A stretch of 64,000 bases of DNA from Oscillospiraceae bacterium (GCA_015066445.1 SVOK01000001.1:123315-187314); one strand, 5' to 3'; counted from the first letter of the stretch, positions 47,730-58,014 are shown. A program made the numbers and translations. Notes: generated from the letters alone by a model not told the origin.

Positions 47730-48149
47730 ATGCAAAATCCTTATCACAAACATATCGCCAGTGAAAAAGATTTAATGCTTTATGAAAACTTTTTAGAAAA
47801 CGACAGCCGCTCTTTTCCAATAAAAACCGAAGAGCTTTCCTGCACTATAGAGCCGAAATCAAAACAAATGGTTAAAAAATCAGAAGTCTTGACAAAAGCT
47901 CCAAGCTGTATTGAAAATTCAATGTTTTTTCAAGGCTATCTCAAAAACCATATCGGCAAGCTTGTAAAGGTTGAATCACTTTTAGGAAACTGTCTTGAAA
48001 GTCGAATGGGAGTTTTATTTGAGGTCGGAGCGAATTATATAGTAATAAAGCTTCATCGTAGCCCCTGCAGTATGATGATAGAAGCATCGGCAATAAAGTA
48101 TATTACTATTATTCACGACAACGATATAAATAAAGCGTATGCTTATTAG
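47730..48149 (+). CDS. Hypothetical protein, possibly a spore-coat/GerQ-like fold
   Basis: IGKLVKVESLLGNCLESRMGVLFEVGANYIVIKLH...IKYITIIHDN resembles small SH3/Sm-like coat-associated domains; SD aggagtg before ATG 47730. Confidence 0.4.
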   Translation: MQNPYHKHIASEKDLMLYENFLENDSRSFPIKTEELSCTIEPKSKQMVKKSEVLTKAPSCIENSMFFQGYLKNHIGKLVKVESLLGNCLESRMGVLFEVGANYIVIKLHRSPCSMMIEASAIKYITIIHDNDINKAYAY

Positions 48150-48189
48150 TGTGACAGAACTTGAACCTGTCGACTAGTCAAGAAGAAAT

Positions 48190-48222
48190 AATGTGCCGCA
48201 TAATGCGGCACATTATTTTTAT
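48190..48222. terminator. Hairpin terminator
   Basis: aatgtgccgcataatgcggcacattattttt. Confidence 0.6.
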
Positions 48223-48242
48223 AAAGATCTGAACAGAATATC

Positions 48243-51200
48243 CTATCTTGCCAAATAGTTTTTAAGACGGATTAAATCTCTGATATCAACTTCGCTGTCA
48301 CCGTTATAATCATAACAAGAATTATTTTGCCCGTCTGCTAATAATTCTTTTCTTAATAAAACAAGCTCGGCTGATGATGGAAGTGTAAAATCTTCAGTAT
48401 TATCGTGACCGATAGCAGGGATTATCTCAGTCACTTTTTCACCGCAAATAGAACAGTTGCCGCATTTTAAACCGTTAGTTTTACTGGTGGCTGAGATTAC
48501 AAGCTGCCAATCACTAATACGGTGATAATATCTTGTGGCAGAGGTCAACTCAGAATTAATACGTTCAATTGATATTTTATCCCATTGCTCGCTTGTGCCG
48601 CAATAATACACAGCACAAAGGTTTTCGCACCAACAAAACGCCATATCACCAATATTTGTAACACTGTCGGACAAGGTTATGCTTTTAAGCTTATAGCAAT
48701 TACCAAACGCCTCCTTGCCTATGCTTTTAACGCTATCGGGTATGGTTATTTCTGTAATTTCACATCCCGAAAACGCATTGTCGCCAATAGTTATAACGCT
48801 ATCGGGTAGGTTTATGCTTGTAAGGGTTGCCCACACAAACGCTTGGTTGCCTATACTTTTAACTCCATCAGGTATAGTATAAACCGTATTGGTTTTTCCA
48901 ATGGGATAGCTTATCAATGTTGTCATACTTTTATCGAATAATACGCCATCAACAGAGCAATAATATTGATTGTTTTCATCAACATTTATGCTTGTAAGGT
49001 AGATACAGTTGGAAAACGCACCGTCGCCAATATTTGTAACGCTGTCAGGTAAGGTTATACTTGTAAGGTCGTAGCAAGAATCAAATGCCCTCTTGCCAAT
49101 ACTTGTAATACCCTCGGGCAAGGTTATGCTTTCAAGCCTTACGCAACTATAAAACGCAGCATCAGCAATGGTTTTCGTACCGGCTTTAATTTCATATTTG
49201 CCTGAAATTGAGGAGTGTTCTGCTTCAATTAAATGATTGTCTATATATAAAACATCGTTTTCCCAATTACTGCTGTTGTTATAATATGCCGTCTCATAAA
49301 ACGCATATTCACCTATACTTATAACACTATCGGCTATCTTTATGCTTGTAAGGCTTTCACAATCAGAAAACGCCTCATAGCCAATACTTATAACACCGTC
49401 GGGTATGATTACGCCTGTAAGCTCACTGCAATAACCAAACGCCTCATCAGCAATGGTTTTTGTACCGGCTTTAATTTCATATTCGCCTGAAATATCTTCG
49501 GCGCAAATTAGATGGTTGCCTATATATAAAACATTGTTTTCCCAATTACTGCTATTATTATAATATGCAGTATCAACAAAAGCAGCTCTGCCAATACTTG
49601 TAACGCTATCGGGCAAGGTTATGCTTTTAAGGCTTACACAACTACTAAACGCATTCTCGTCTATGCTTGTAACGCTATCGGGTATCGTTATGCTTGTAAG
49701 GCTTTCACAATTAGAAAACGTATCATAGGCAATACTTGTAATACCGTCGGGTATAGTTACGCTTGTAAGGCTTCTGCAATAATTAAATGCCATCGCACCA
49801 ATACTAATAATGCTGTTGGGCAAGGTTATGCTTGTAAGGCTTCTGCAATAATTAAATGCCATCGCACCAATACTAATAATGCTGTTGGGCAAGGTTATGC
49901 TTGTAAGGCTTTCGCAACGATAAAACGCATAAGAACAAATACTGGTAACGCCATCGGGTACGGTATAAACCGTATTAGTTTTTCTGCTGGGATAGCATAT
50001 CAGAGTTGCCATACTCTTATCAAATAATACGCCGTCAACAGAGCAATAATATTGATTTTTTTCGTCAACAGTTATGCTTGTAAGGCTATAACACGCAGAA
50101 AACGCCTCATAGCCAATACTTACAACACTATCAGGTATGGTTATGCTTGCAAGGCTTTCGCAATAACCAAATGCCCGATCGCCTATAAATTTAACACTAT
50201 CAGGTATGTTTATTTTTGTAAGGCTATAACAGCCTTCAAACGCATAATCGCCAATACTTGTAACCCCGTCAGGTAAGGTTATGCTTGTAAGAGCCCCGCA
50301 ACCATAAAATGCCTGTTTGCCTATAAATTCAACGCTGTCAGGCAATGCTACGCTTGTAAGGCTTTCGCACTCAGAAAACGCCTCATAGCCTATAACCGTA
50401 ATATTGCCTAATATAGTTGCTCTTGTAAGGCTACAACAACTATGAAACACCTCATTGCCAATACTTTTAACGCTATCAGGTATGGTTATTTCTTTAAGGC
50501 TATCACATGAATTAAACGCACCGTCGCCAATAGTTATAACGCTATCGGGTATGTTTATGCTTGTAAGGTCCCAGCAAACAGCAAATGCCTCATAGCCGAT
50601 ACTTGTAACGCCGTTAGGCAAGGTTACGCTTGTAAGGTTATTATAGCAACCAGAAAACGCCTCATCTGCAATGGTTTTTGTACCTGCTTTAACTGCATAT
50701 TCACCCGAAATATCTTCGGCTCTGATTAAATGATTGCCTATATATAGAACATCATTTTCCCAATTACTGCTGTCGTTATAATATGCGGTATTATAAAAAG
50801 CCTCCATACCTATACTTGTAATGCTATCGGGCAGATTTATACTTGTAAGGTTTTCGCAATCATAAAACGCATCATAGCCTATGCTTGTAACGCTATCGGG
50901 TATCTCTATGCTTGTAAGGCTTTCACAAGAATAAAACGCATCATCAGCAATGGTTTTTGTACCGGCTTTAATTTCATATTCACCTGAAATATCTTCGGCT
51001 TCAATTAAATGATTGCCTATATATAAAACATTGTTTTCCCAATTGCTGTCGTTATAATAATATTCCGTACTAAAAAACGGATTATGACCAATACTTGTAA
51101 CGCTGTCAGGTATGGTTATGCTTGCAAGGCTTTCGCAATATTCAAACGCATACTCGCCTATACTTATAACGCTGTTTGGTATAATCACGCCTGTAAGCTC

Positions 51201-51458
51201 TCTGCAATAATCAAACGCATGCTCGCCTATACCTGTAACAGAATAGCCGCCTAAGGTTGAAGGAACGGTTACATCACCGCTTATAGAATTATCACAATCG
51301 GTAATAGTTGCCGTTCCGTTTGTGATAGTGTAGGTGTAATATCCATCAACTATATATTTTTTTACCGCATTTGTAGTAAATGACCCAAACGGCATAACCC
51401 CTAACAAAATCGCAACCGAAACGATAACAGTTAAAAATTTTTTGATTTTCATTTTCAT
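48243..51458 (-). CDS. BspA-type leucine-rich repeat surface protein with C-terminal dockerin-like repeat
   Basis: Signal peptide (FLTVIVSVAILLGVMPFGSFTTNA), many ~23-aa repeats 'CxSLTSITIPDSVTSIGxxAF', C-terminal DYNGDSEVDIRDLIRLKNYLA; SD aaaggag before ATG. Confidence 0.9.
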   Translation of the reverse strand: MKMKIKKFLTVIVSVAILLGVMPFGSFTTNAVKKYIVDGYYTYTITNGTATITDCDNSISGDVTVPSTLGGYSVTGIGEHAFDYCRELTGVIIPNSVISIGEYAFEYCESLASITIPDSVTSIGHNPFFSTEYYYNDSNWENNVLYIGNHLIEAEDISGEYEIKAGTKTIADDAFYSCESLTSIEIPDSVTSIGYDAFYDCENLTSINLPDSITSIGMEAFYNTAYYNDSSNWENDVLYIGNHLIRAEDISGEYAVKAGTKTIADEAFSGCYNNLTSVTLPNGVTSIGYEAFAVCWDLTSINIPDSVITIGDGAFNSCDSLKEITIPDSVKSIGNEVFHSCCSLTRATILGNITVIGYEAFSECESLTSVALPDSVEFIGKQAFYGCGALTSITLPDGVTSIGDYAFEGCYSLTKINIPDSVKFIGDRAFGYCESLASITIPDSVVSIGYEAFSACYSLTSITVDEKNQYYCSVDGVLFDKSMATLICYPSRKTNTVYTVPDGVTSICSYAFYRCESLTSITLPNSIISIGAMAFNYCRSLTSITLPNSIISIGAMAFNYCRSLTSVTIPDGITSIAYDTFSNCESLTSITIPDSVTSIDENAFSSCVSLKSITLPDSVTSIGRAAFVDTAYYNNSSNWENNVLYIGNHLICAEDISGEYEIKAGTKTIADEAFGYCSELTGVIIPDGVISIGYEAFSDCESLTSIKIADSVISIGEYAFYETAYYNNSSNWENDVLYIDNHLIEAEHSSISGKYEIKAGTKTIADAAFYSCVRLESITLPEGITSIGKRAFDSCYDLTSITLPDSVTNIGDGAFSNCIYLTSINVDENNQYYCSVDGVLFDKSMTTLISYPIGKTNTVYTIPDGVKSIGNQAFVWATLTSINLPDSVITIGDNAFSGCEITEITIPDSVKSIGKEAFGNCYKLKSITLSDSVTNIGDMAFCWCENLCAVYYCGTSEQWDKISIERINSELTSATRYYHRISDWQLVISATSKTNGLKCGNCSICGEKVTEIIPAIGHDNTEDFTLPSSAELVLLRKELLADGQNNSCYDYNGDSEVDIRDLIRLKNYLAR
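49761..49898 (-). repeat. Near-perfect 69-bp tandem duplication inside the LRR gene
   Basis: gcttgtaaggcttctgcaataattaaatgccatcgcaccaatactaataatgctgttgggcaaggttat repeated twice head-to-tail. Confidence 0.9.
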
Positions 51459-51710
51459 CAAACTCCTTTTTAATATACAATTATTGCGCTTGCGTAGAGA
51501 AATTTAATTATACTATTAATAATATTTTACCACTTTGAAGCCTCAAATGCAAGATTTATTCTTTATATAAGGTGTCGAACAAATATAGAGGGTGAAAAAC
51601 TGTCGCCCAACACTCAAAATTAAACCCATTAGTGCCAAAACAATTAAGAACACTAATGGGTTGTGTATTTTTATGTTATTTTTGTATCAGGTTGAGTAAT
51701 TGGTTATTTT

Positions 51711-53126
51711 TTACTCACCAAATGGGAAGTCGAATGTGCCGCCCGAATTTTCCTCTTTTTCAGTTATAGCTTCCTCGGTATAGCTTGATTCGCCGATATT
51801 AGCCTTTAAAACAGCCTCAACAGTCTTTTCAACACCGAGACTATCAATTATTGTAACACTTATAGTATCCCCTGCGGAGCACTTTTCAATTATATCAAGA
51901 ACGATATCATCACGTGTTACTTTTGTACCATTTATATGGGTTATAAAATCGCCCTCTTCGGCCTTGCCATAAAGACCGCTATCCTCTGCAACAGAGGCAA
52001 TTAGCAAACCGGTGTGTTTATAACCGTTAATATCAGCCAAAGCAGAATTAACAGCGGAATAGGTAATTCCAAGCTTTGCTCTGCTTACAACCTTACCCTC
52101 AGTTATCAGCTCATCAACGATTCTTTTCATAACTGTAGTAGGAATAGCATAGCCTACGTTATCATAAACCGTTCCCGCAAGCTTAGAAGCGGTAACACCT
52201 ACTACCTGACCGTACATATTAATAAGCGCTCCGCCCGAATTACCGGGGTTTATTGCACAGTCTGTCTGAATAAGTCTTGCAGAATAATTTGTAGCATTCT
52301 GCACGCGCTCATTAATTGATGATACTATACCGCTTGTAATTGTGGATTCATTTTCAGCGCCGTTTGGTCTGCCGATAGCAACAACATTCTGACCTGCATA
52401 AATTTCATCTGAATTTCCAAAAACCGCTGGCTCAAATTCACCGCTTTTAATCTTGAGTACCGCAAGGTCGCTTATCTTGTCTCCCGCAACATACTCTGCA
52501 TCGTATTCCTTACCGTCGCTGGTATAAATCTTAAACTTAGGCGAAGCTATTTCAGCGTATATATGGTCGTTAGTAACAATATAACCGTCCTTCGAATAAA
52601 CAATACCGCTGGCGTTTCCGCCGTCACCCTCAGCATTATAAGTCAATATTCCAACCACAGACTTATTAACCTCAGCATAAACCTGACCTACTGTCATTTC
52701 GTCAGTATCAGTTGGACGTGCGGCAAGGTCAACCTCGGGAGCAGAGGAGCTTCCGATAGAAGAAAGATTGCTTCTGCCCCAAAAGTATCCAAACGTGCAG
52801 CTACCTGTAACCAATATCACAACCGCTATAATAAGGGCAAAAACCTTTAGCCCCTTGTTCATGGGCTTGTAATCATTAATAGGGCTTATAGGAGTATAAT
52901 TAACAGGATTATAAACAGGGGGAGGCGTAAACACAGGCTCAAAAACAGGCGGCTTTTGCTCTGCTTTGTAATCTTCATTCTGTGGCACTTGTGCATTAAA
53001 GCTATCAGAAGATGTCACAGTCTCCGTGTTTTTTGTAAAATCAGGCTCTGTTGCATGCTGCTCATTTACAACCTCTTTTTCTCCCCCGATATTATTTACA
53101 TCATTTTCGTTGAAAAAATCATTCAT
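51711..53126 (-). CDS. HtrA/DegP-like serine protease with PDZ domain
   Basis: Catalytic segments VTNDH, SDLAVLKI, CAINPGNSGGALIN; N-terminal cytoplasmic region and one TM segment. Confidence 0.92.
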   Translation of the reverse strand: MNDFFNENDVNNIGGEKEVVNEQHATEPDFTKNTETVTSSDSFNAQVPQNEDYKAEQKPPVFEPVFTPPPVYNPVNYTPISPINDYKPMNKGLKVFALIIAVVILVTGSCTFGYFWGRSNLSSIGSSSAPEVDLAARPTDTDEMTVGQVYAEVNKSVVGILTYNAEGDGGNASGIVYSKDGYIVTNDHIYAEIASPKFKIYTSDGKEYDAEYVAGDKISDLAVLKIKSGEFEPAVFGNSDEIYAGQNVVAIGRPNGAENESTITSGIVSSINERVQNATNYSARLIQTDCAINPGNSGGALINMYGQVVGVTASKLAGTVYDNVGYAIPTTVMKRIVDELITEGKVVSRAKLGITYSAVNSALADINGYKHTGLLIASVAEDSGLYGKAEEGDFITHINGTKVTRDDIVLDIIEKCSAGDTISVTIIDSLGVEKTVEAVLKANIGESSYTEEAITEKEENSGGTFDFPFGE

Positions 53127-53150
53127 TTATATTTGCTCCGTTCTTAAAAT

Positions 53151-54572
53151 CTATGGAAGAGTTACTTTAAATGCCGTAAACTCATTTTCTTTACTTGAAA
53201 CTGCTACAGTTCCGCCATGGGCAGTTATTATGGTTTTAACTATATAAAGACCTAATCCCGTACTGTTTTTGCTGGCTGAACGGGATTTATCAACCTTATA
53301 AAACCTCTCAAAAACAAATGGCAATTCTTTTTCAGGAATGCCCTTGCCTGTATTAATAACCGTGAGAGCCGTTTTCTTATTTTCGGTTTTAAGCTCAAAG
53401 CTTATATTTCCGCCCTCTTCCGAAAATTTAATTGCATTATCCACAAGATTATATATTGCTTGATGCAAGAGGTCACGGTCGGCATTAACTGATATGTTTT
53501 CAAGTCCGTCAAGACCTATTATATTTAGCTTTTTCTGTTCTATTCTCTGCTCCTGACTTATAACTATTGAGCAAAGCAATGCGCTCAAATCAAAAAGCTC
53601 AGGCTTTAAGGAAAATTCACCCGATTCAAGCCTTGCCATACTAAGCATTGACTGAACAAGCCTTGAAAGACGTTTAACCTCGTCGGACACTATACCTAAA
53701 TAATAGCTCTGTTTTTCGGGCTCGATAGTACCGTCAAGTATACCGTCAATAAATCCCCCTATAGTAGTCATAGGAGTTTTAAGCTCGTGAGAAACATTAG
53801 CCACAAAGCTCTTGCGCATACCCTCAAGCTGAGCCAGAGAATTGGTCATCATATTAAAGGATACCGCAAGCTCACCGATTTCATCATCGCTCATAACGGG
53901 TATTCTTTTGGAAAAATCGCCCTTTGCCATAGCTCTGGAAGCCTGCGACATAAGCTTTAATGGCTTTGTGAGTCTATATGTCATAATATAAATTGCTATG
54001 AACATAATTATAAGCGGGACTACTGCGGCAGCTAAAAAGATTTTTATAACCGTTGACAAAAGCTCATTTACCACCAGAACAGGGGTTACTGCAAAAACTG
54101 TTCCATACCGTTCACCCGACTTATTAAGCAGTGGCTCTGCGGTTACAAAACGGGTTTCTTCATAAATATCAAGCGTATCTAACTTGAACGGTCTTGCATT
54201 ATACCATTCTCCAATATGCTCAGATTTAAGCTTCACGCCCGAATGAATACAGCTTTCCGCTTCACCTTCACTGTCACAGCTACAAAGTATAATATTGCCG
54301 TCCATATCAGCCGCAAATACATCTGCATCGGATATTTCTCCCACAGAATCAAAAAACTGCAGCAGCTCAGTTTTACCGATTTTACCGCCATCATCAGCGG
54401 CAACCGCAATATAATCGCAAACCTCATTGCAGGCCTTTTTCAGTACATTCTGCTTAGACTTCACAAGATAGCTGTTAAGAACTACAGAAAGTATCATAAT
54501 CATAGCAGCCATACATAACGCTATAATAATAAAAGTAGTGAAAAAATACTTTTTAAAAAGCTTTAACCTCAT
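53151..54572 (-). CDS. Sensor histidine kinase (HAMP, HisKA, HATPase)
   Basis: VANVSHELKTPMTTIGGFIDGILDG; DNAIKFSEEGG; STGLGLYIVKTIITAHGG. Confidence 0.94.
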   Translation of the reverse strand: MRLKLFKKYFFTTFIIIALCMAAMIMILSVVLNSYLVKSKQNVLKKACNEVCDYIAVAADDGGKIGKTELLQFFDSVGEISDADVFAADMDGNIILCSCDSEGEAESCIHSGVKLKSEHIGEWYNARPFKLDTLDIYEETRFVTAEPLLNKSGERYGTVFAVTPVLVVNELLSTVIKIFLAAAVVPLIIMFIAIYIMTYRLTKPLKLMSQASRAMAKGDFSKRIPVMSDDEIGELAVSFNMMTNSLAQLEGMRKSFVANVSHELKTPMTTIGGFIDGILDGTIEPEKQSYYLGIVSDEVKRLSRLVQSMLSMARLESGEFSLKPELFDLSALLCSIVISQEQRIEQKKLNIIGLDGLENISVNADRDLLHQAIYNLVDNAIKFSEEGGNISFELKTENKKTALTVINTGKGIPEKELPFVFERFYKVDKSRSASKNSTGLGLYIVKTIITAHGGTVAVSSKENEFTAFKVTLP

Positions 54573-54580
54573 ATCCTACC

Positions 54581-55276
54581 TCAGATTTTGGTTATTTCAA
54601 ATTTGTATCCAACACCCCAAACGGTTTTTAGCGACCATTCGTCTGATACATTTTCAAGCTTTTCTCTGAGTCTTTTAACGTGAACATCAACCGTTCTTGA
54701 GTCACCGTAATAATCAAAGCCCCAAACCTCATCAAGAAGCTGGTCGCGGGTATAAACTCTGTTAGGATTGCTTGCAAGATGATATATAAGCTCCAACTCC
54801 TTAGGCGGGGTATCAACCCTTACTCCGTTAACTACAAGCTCATAATTGGTAAGATTAATTTTGAGCTTATCATATCTTACCTCGCTCACCTGATTCTGCT
54901 TATCGTTATCATTACTTCTGCGAAGCACCGCCTTTATTCTTGCGATTACCTCTTTAGTATCAAAAGGCTTGCTAACATAATCATCAGCACCAAGCTCAAG
55001 GCCTAAAATCTTATCAAAAGTCTCGCCCTTAGCTGTGAGCATAATAATAGGAGTATCACTTGTTTTGCGGATTTCTCGGCACACCTGCCAGCCGTCAAGT
55101 AAGGGAAGCATAATATCAAGAAGTATTAAATCAGGGTTATGCTGTTTTGCGTATTCAACCGCCAGCTGACCGTCATTTGCAACAACGGTCTGAAAACCGT
55201 CCTTTTCAAGATATAATCTTAAAAGCTCGCATATATTTTCATCGTCATCAACAATAAGAATTTTATATTGCATCAT
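54581..55276 (-). CDS. OmpR/PhoB-family response regulator
   Basis: KILIVDDDENICELLRLYL; DLILLDIMLPLLDG; C-terminal winged helix RTVDVHVKRLREKL. Confidence 0.94.
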   Translation of the reverse strand: MMQYKILIVDDDENICELLRLYLEKDGFQTVVANDGQLAVEYAKQHNPDLILLDIMLPLLDGWQVCREIRKTSDTPIIMLTAKGETFDKILGLELGADDYVSKPFDTKEVIARIKAVLRRSNDNDKQNQVSEVRYDKLKINLTNYELVVNGVRVDTPPKELELIYHLASNPNRVYTRDQLLDEVWGFDYYGDSRTVDVHVKRLREKLENVSDEWSLKTVWGVGYKFEITKI

Positions 55277-55416
55277 AAATCTCACACGCCTTTTATTTAT
55301 ATATATCTTAATAATATAATAATTTTATTACAAGAGTATGAATAATTGTAACATTATTTATTTAAAAAATCTATATGAAAAAACCGCCTTTGTAAAAAAG
55401 GCGGTTAAATTCAGAC

Positions 55417-55713
55417 TTATTCAGCAGCCTCAGCAGTTTCCTGCTCCTTCATTTTTGCAAAACACTCACTGCAGTATACCGGACGGTCATCACGAGGTAC
55501 GAAGGGAACTGTTGCTACACCTCCGCATGCAGCGCATACAGCTTCGTGCATCTCTCTGGGTGCTCTGCCTGCGTTTTTACGCTTGTCACGGCAGGGCTTA
55601 CAGCGCTGCGGTTCGTTTACAAAGCCTTTGGACTCGTAAAACTCCTGTTCTCTTGCAGAGAATACGAATTCCTCGCCGCAATCTTTGCAAACTAATGTCT
55701 TGTCTTCAAACAT
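55417..55713 (-). CDS. Zinc-ribbon domain protein
   Basis: CKDCGEEFVFSAREQEFYESKGF, RCKPCRDKRKN, CAACG, YCSECF. Confidence 0.8.
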   Translation of the reverse strand: MFEDKTLVCKDCGEEFVFSAREQEFYESKGFVNEPQRCKPCRDKRKNAGRAPREMHEAVCAACGGVATVPFVPRDDRPVYCSECFAKMKEQETAEAAE

Positions 55714-55828
55714 GATTTTTTACCTCACTTGGTTTCTTTTTTAGCCCCGGACGGAATCGCACCGACATCTTTGTTTTCAACGCTCTGCTTTAAGCTACAT
55801 GGGCATATTTAAACGGCATAGCCGTTAT

Positions 55829-56392
55829 TTACTTTTTAAGCTTTTTTCTGATTCTCATAAGCGCATTATTTACAGACTTTTCCGATATAGAAAGCTTTTC
55901 GGCAATAACCGAGTATTTATCTCCGGAAAGATAAAACTGCAATACTTCATACTCCAAAGGAGAAAGCTCTAATTTTATAATGTCTGTAAGATTTTTGTAA
56001 TCCTCACGGTCAAAAAATATTTTTTCAGGACTGTTACTGTCAATAATCTCACACTCTTCTATTGGGGATAACAGCTCGTCCGGTATGTTTTTCTTGCGCT
56101 TACTGTTTTTCAGTACACCGATTACAGCCCGTTTAATACAAAGTGCCGCAAATGCAGAAAAGGAAGACTTCTCTGAATCAAAGCTTTTAACCGCCGAATA
56201 AAGCGCAAGCGTTGCCTCTTGAAAAGCATCCTCGCTATAAGCTTCGGGACAATACTTTCGAACACAACTGCATATTAAAGGATAATATCTTTCAATTATA
56301 ACCTGCAACAGCTCGTAATCTCCGCTGTTGATACGGTCGATTATATCGTTTTCTGATACATTTTCGTAATTTTCGACAAAATTATTCCTCAT
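55829..56392 (-). CDS. Sigma-70 family RNA polymerase sigma factor (SigH-like)
   Basis: EDAFQEATLALYSAVKSFDSEKSSFSAFAALCIKRAVIGVLK; C-terminal HTH SVIAEKLSISEKSVNNALMRIRKKLK. Confidence 0.85.
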   Translation of the reverse strand: MRNNFVENYENVSENDIIDRINSGDYELLQVIIERYYPLICSCVRKYCPEAYSEDAFQEATLALYSAVKSFDSEKSSFSAFAALCIKRAVIGVLKNSKRKKNIPDELLSPIEECEIIDSNSPEKIFFDREDYKNLTDIIKLELSPLEYEVLQFYLSGDKYSVIAEKLSISEKSVNNALMRIRKKLKK

Positions 56393-56539
56393 TTGTGCTC
56401 CAAAACAGTATTACTTGACGATTATACAGCTATAATACTCCATTTTTCTGAAAAAGTCAAGCAAATGGACAATTTTTGGATAATCTCACAATTTAAGGTT
56501 TAATGTTTCGTCTTTTTGACAAGATGTTGCGACAAAAAG

Positions 56540-57724
56540 TCAGTTTTCACTTGATATAAGCATAGTTTCCGCTCTCGCAATTTCCATTTCTCGCTTCACT
56601 AGAACGTTTATTTTAAGTCCTTTTTCGGTATCTGTAACCGTTCGGGAAAGAATTTCATACTCAGTTTCTGCCATATCTTCAAGTCTTTTGTTAATTTTAT
56701 TATCAAGTTCTTCTATAAGCTCTTCACGGCTAAGCATTATCTTTTCTTCATTTACAAATCTGAATTGCTTTTTATATAGCCTTATCGGAATATTCTGCCC
56801 AAAAAGCTTGGCGCTACTCACCCTTAAATCGGAATTGTACTTTTGAGTTTCACTTCCTAAAAACAATGGTATTTTAAGAGTAAAAATTTGAAGCACCGCT
56901 TTTTCCTTACATTTTCCCGTTTCATATCTGTATATTTTTTCATATTCCGCTTCCTCCTCAAAGCTTTCGGTCACAGTAGCTATTATACTTCCTGCCGATT
57001 TAACAAACCTTGTACCGTCCGATGCTTCTATTACACCGGAAACCAGAATATCCCCTTTTTTAACCGTATCTCCCACTTTAACAAGGCAATTTCCTGCTGT
57101 GACATTAATTTTTTCAATTATTCCGTCTGCATTTGCTTTGATATTTGTAGGTGCATCCTCATTTTTTCCCTTTTCTTTTATCTCACTTATATTGACAGTA
57201 AGTCTGGAGCCCTCCACATTAAGCGAAGCCCATGCAAGCGAATCAAGCTCTAATAACAGCTGTTCTCTTTGGATTTTAGGATTAATACTGTCAGCTCTTA
57301 TCCCCTCTTTTATACCAATTTTTTGACAGGCCTTTATTACCTCTTCTGCCTCAACTTTCTCATTGCCACTAACATCTATTACCCATATATAGCCTGACAT
57401 CACCTTTAAAAAAACAAAAAGAAGAATTATCCCGCCAAATAGCCCTATTCTTTTGCGGTTTTTTGATGTTCTTATTGGTACTCCCGCTTTTTCGCATATA
57501 TGTACCCTCAATTTACTGCCACGTATTAAATATCTGAGTGCAAAAAAATCTTTTATAAAAATACAGGTTTCTATGCCGCCCTTTATTATTCTCGAATTCC
57601 AAAGCGTAATCCTGTTGGCGGCGCATAAATTAAGTAGCTTTTCCGAGAATTCTCCTTTTACGCTTATTCTTAAATAACCCCTCAAATATCTGTAAAGCCA
57701 AAGCACCCTATCACCTACATACAA
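56540..57724 (-). CDS. yqfD: Sporulation protein YqfD
   Basis: RYLRGYLRISVKGEFSEKLLNLCAANRI; DSLAWASLNVEGSRLTVNISEIKEK; next to yqfC. Confidence 0.87.
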   Translation of the reverse strand: MYVGDRVLWLYRYLRGYLRISVKGEFSEKLLNLCAANRITLWNSRIIKGGIETCIFIKDFFALRYLIRGSKLRVHICEKAGVPIRTSKNRKRIGLFGGIILLFVFLKVMSGYIWVIDVSGNEKVEAEEVIKACQKIGIKEGIRADSINPKIQREQLLLELDSLAWASLNVEGSRLTVNISEIKEKGKNEDAPTNIKANADGIIEKINVTAGNCLVKVGDTVKKGDILVSGVIEASDGTRFVKSAGSIIATVTESFEEEAEYEKIYRYETGKCKEKAVLQIFTLKIPLFLGSETQKYNSDLRVSSAKLFGQNIPIRLYKKQFRFVNEEKIMLSREELIEELDNKINKRLEDMAETEYEILSRTVTDTEKGLKINVLVKREMEIARAETMLISSEN

Positions 57725-58014
57725 AATTCCACCGATGAAATTTTCCCTTTCACCGTAATCAGTCTGTTCTCAAAAAACACAATATCAAATTCACAGCCGC
57801 AAAGTATAAGCGTACCCTTATTAATTCTCAGCTTAATATAATCGTCTCTGTATTCTGCCACACCAAGGCAGCCGTCAACACTTATGCGGCTGTTACCAAA
57901 TATTTCGGTATGAGGACCTTTAAACATTGCACCGTCAGTAAAGGAATCGTTTTTGGCAAGAATATCCCATTTTTCCCTTTTCTTCCGACTTTCTATTTTA
58001 AGCTTTTTAGCCAC
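57715..58014 (-). CDS. yqfC: YabP/YqfC family sporulation protein
   Basis: Short beta-rich protein 'EIFGNSRISVDGCLGVAEYRDDYIKLRINKGTLILCGCEFDI'; overlaps yqfD. Confidence 0.82.
   Translation of the reverse strand: MAKKLKIESRKKREKWDILAKNDSFTDGAMFKGPHTEIFGNSRISVDGCLGVAEYRDDYIKLRINKGTLILCGCEFDIVFFENRLITVKGKISSVEFCM

Noticed and set aside
48243-51458. CRISPR-like or satellite repeat
   Set aside because: The periodicity is 69 bp in frame and encodes BspA-type LRR units; it is protein-coding.
53151-55276. Two-component system next to HtrA as a novel system
   Set aside because: Standard histidine kinase/response regulator/HtrA arrangement common in Firmicutes.
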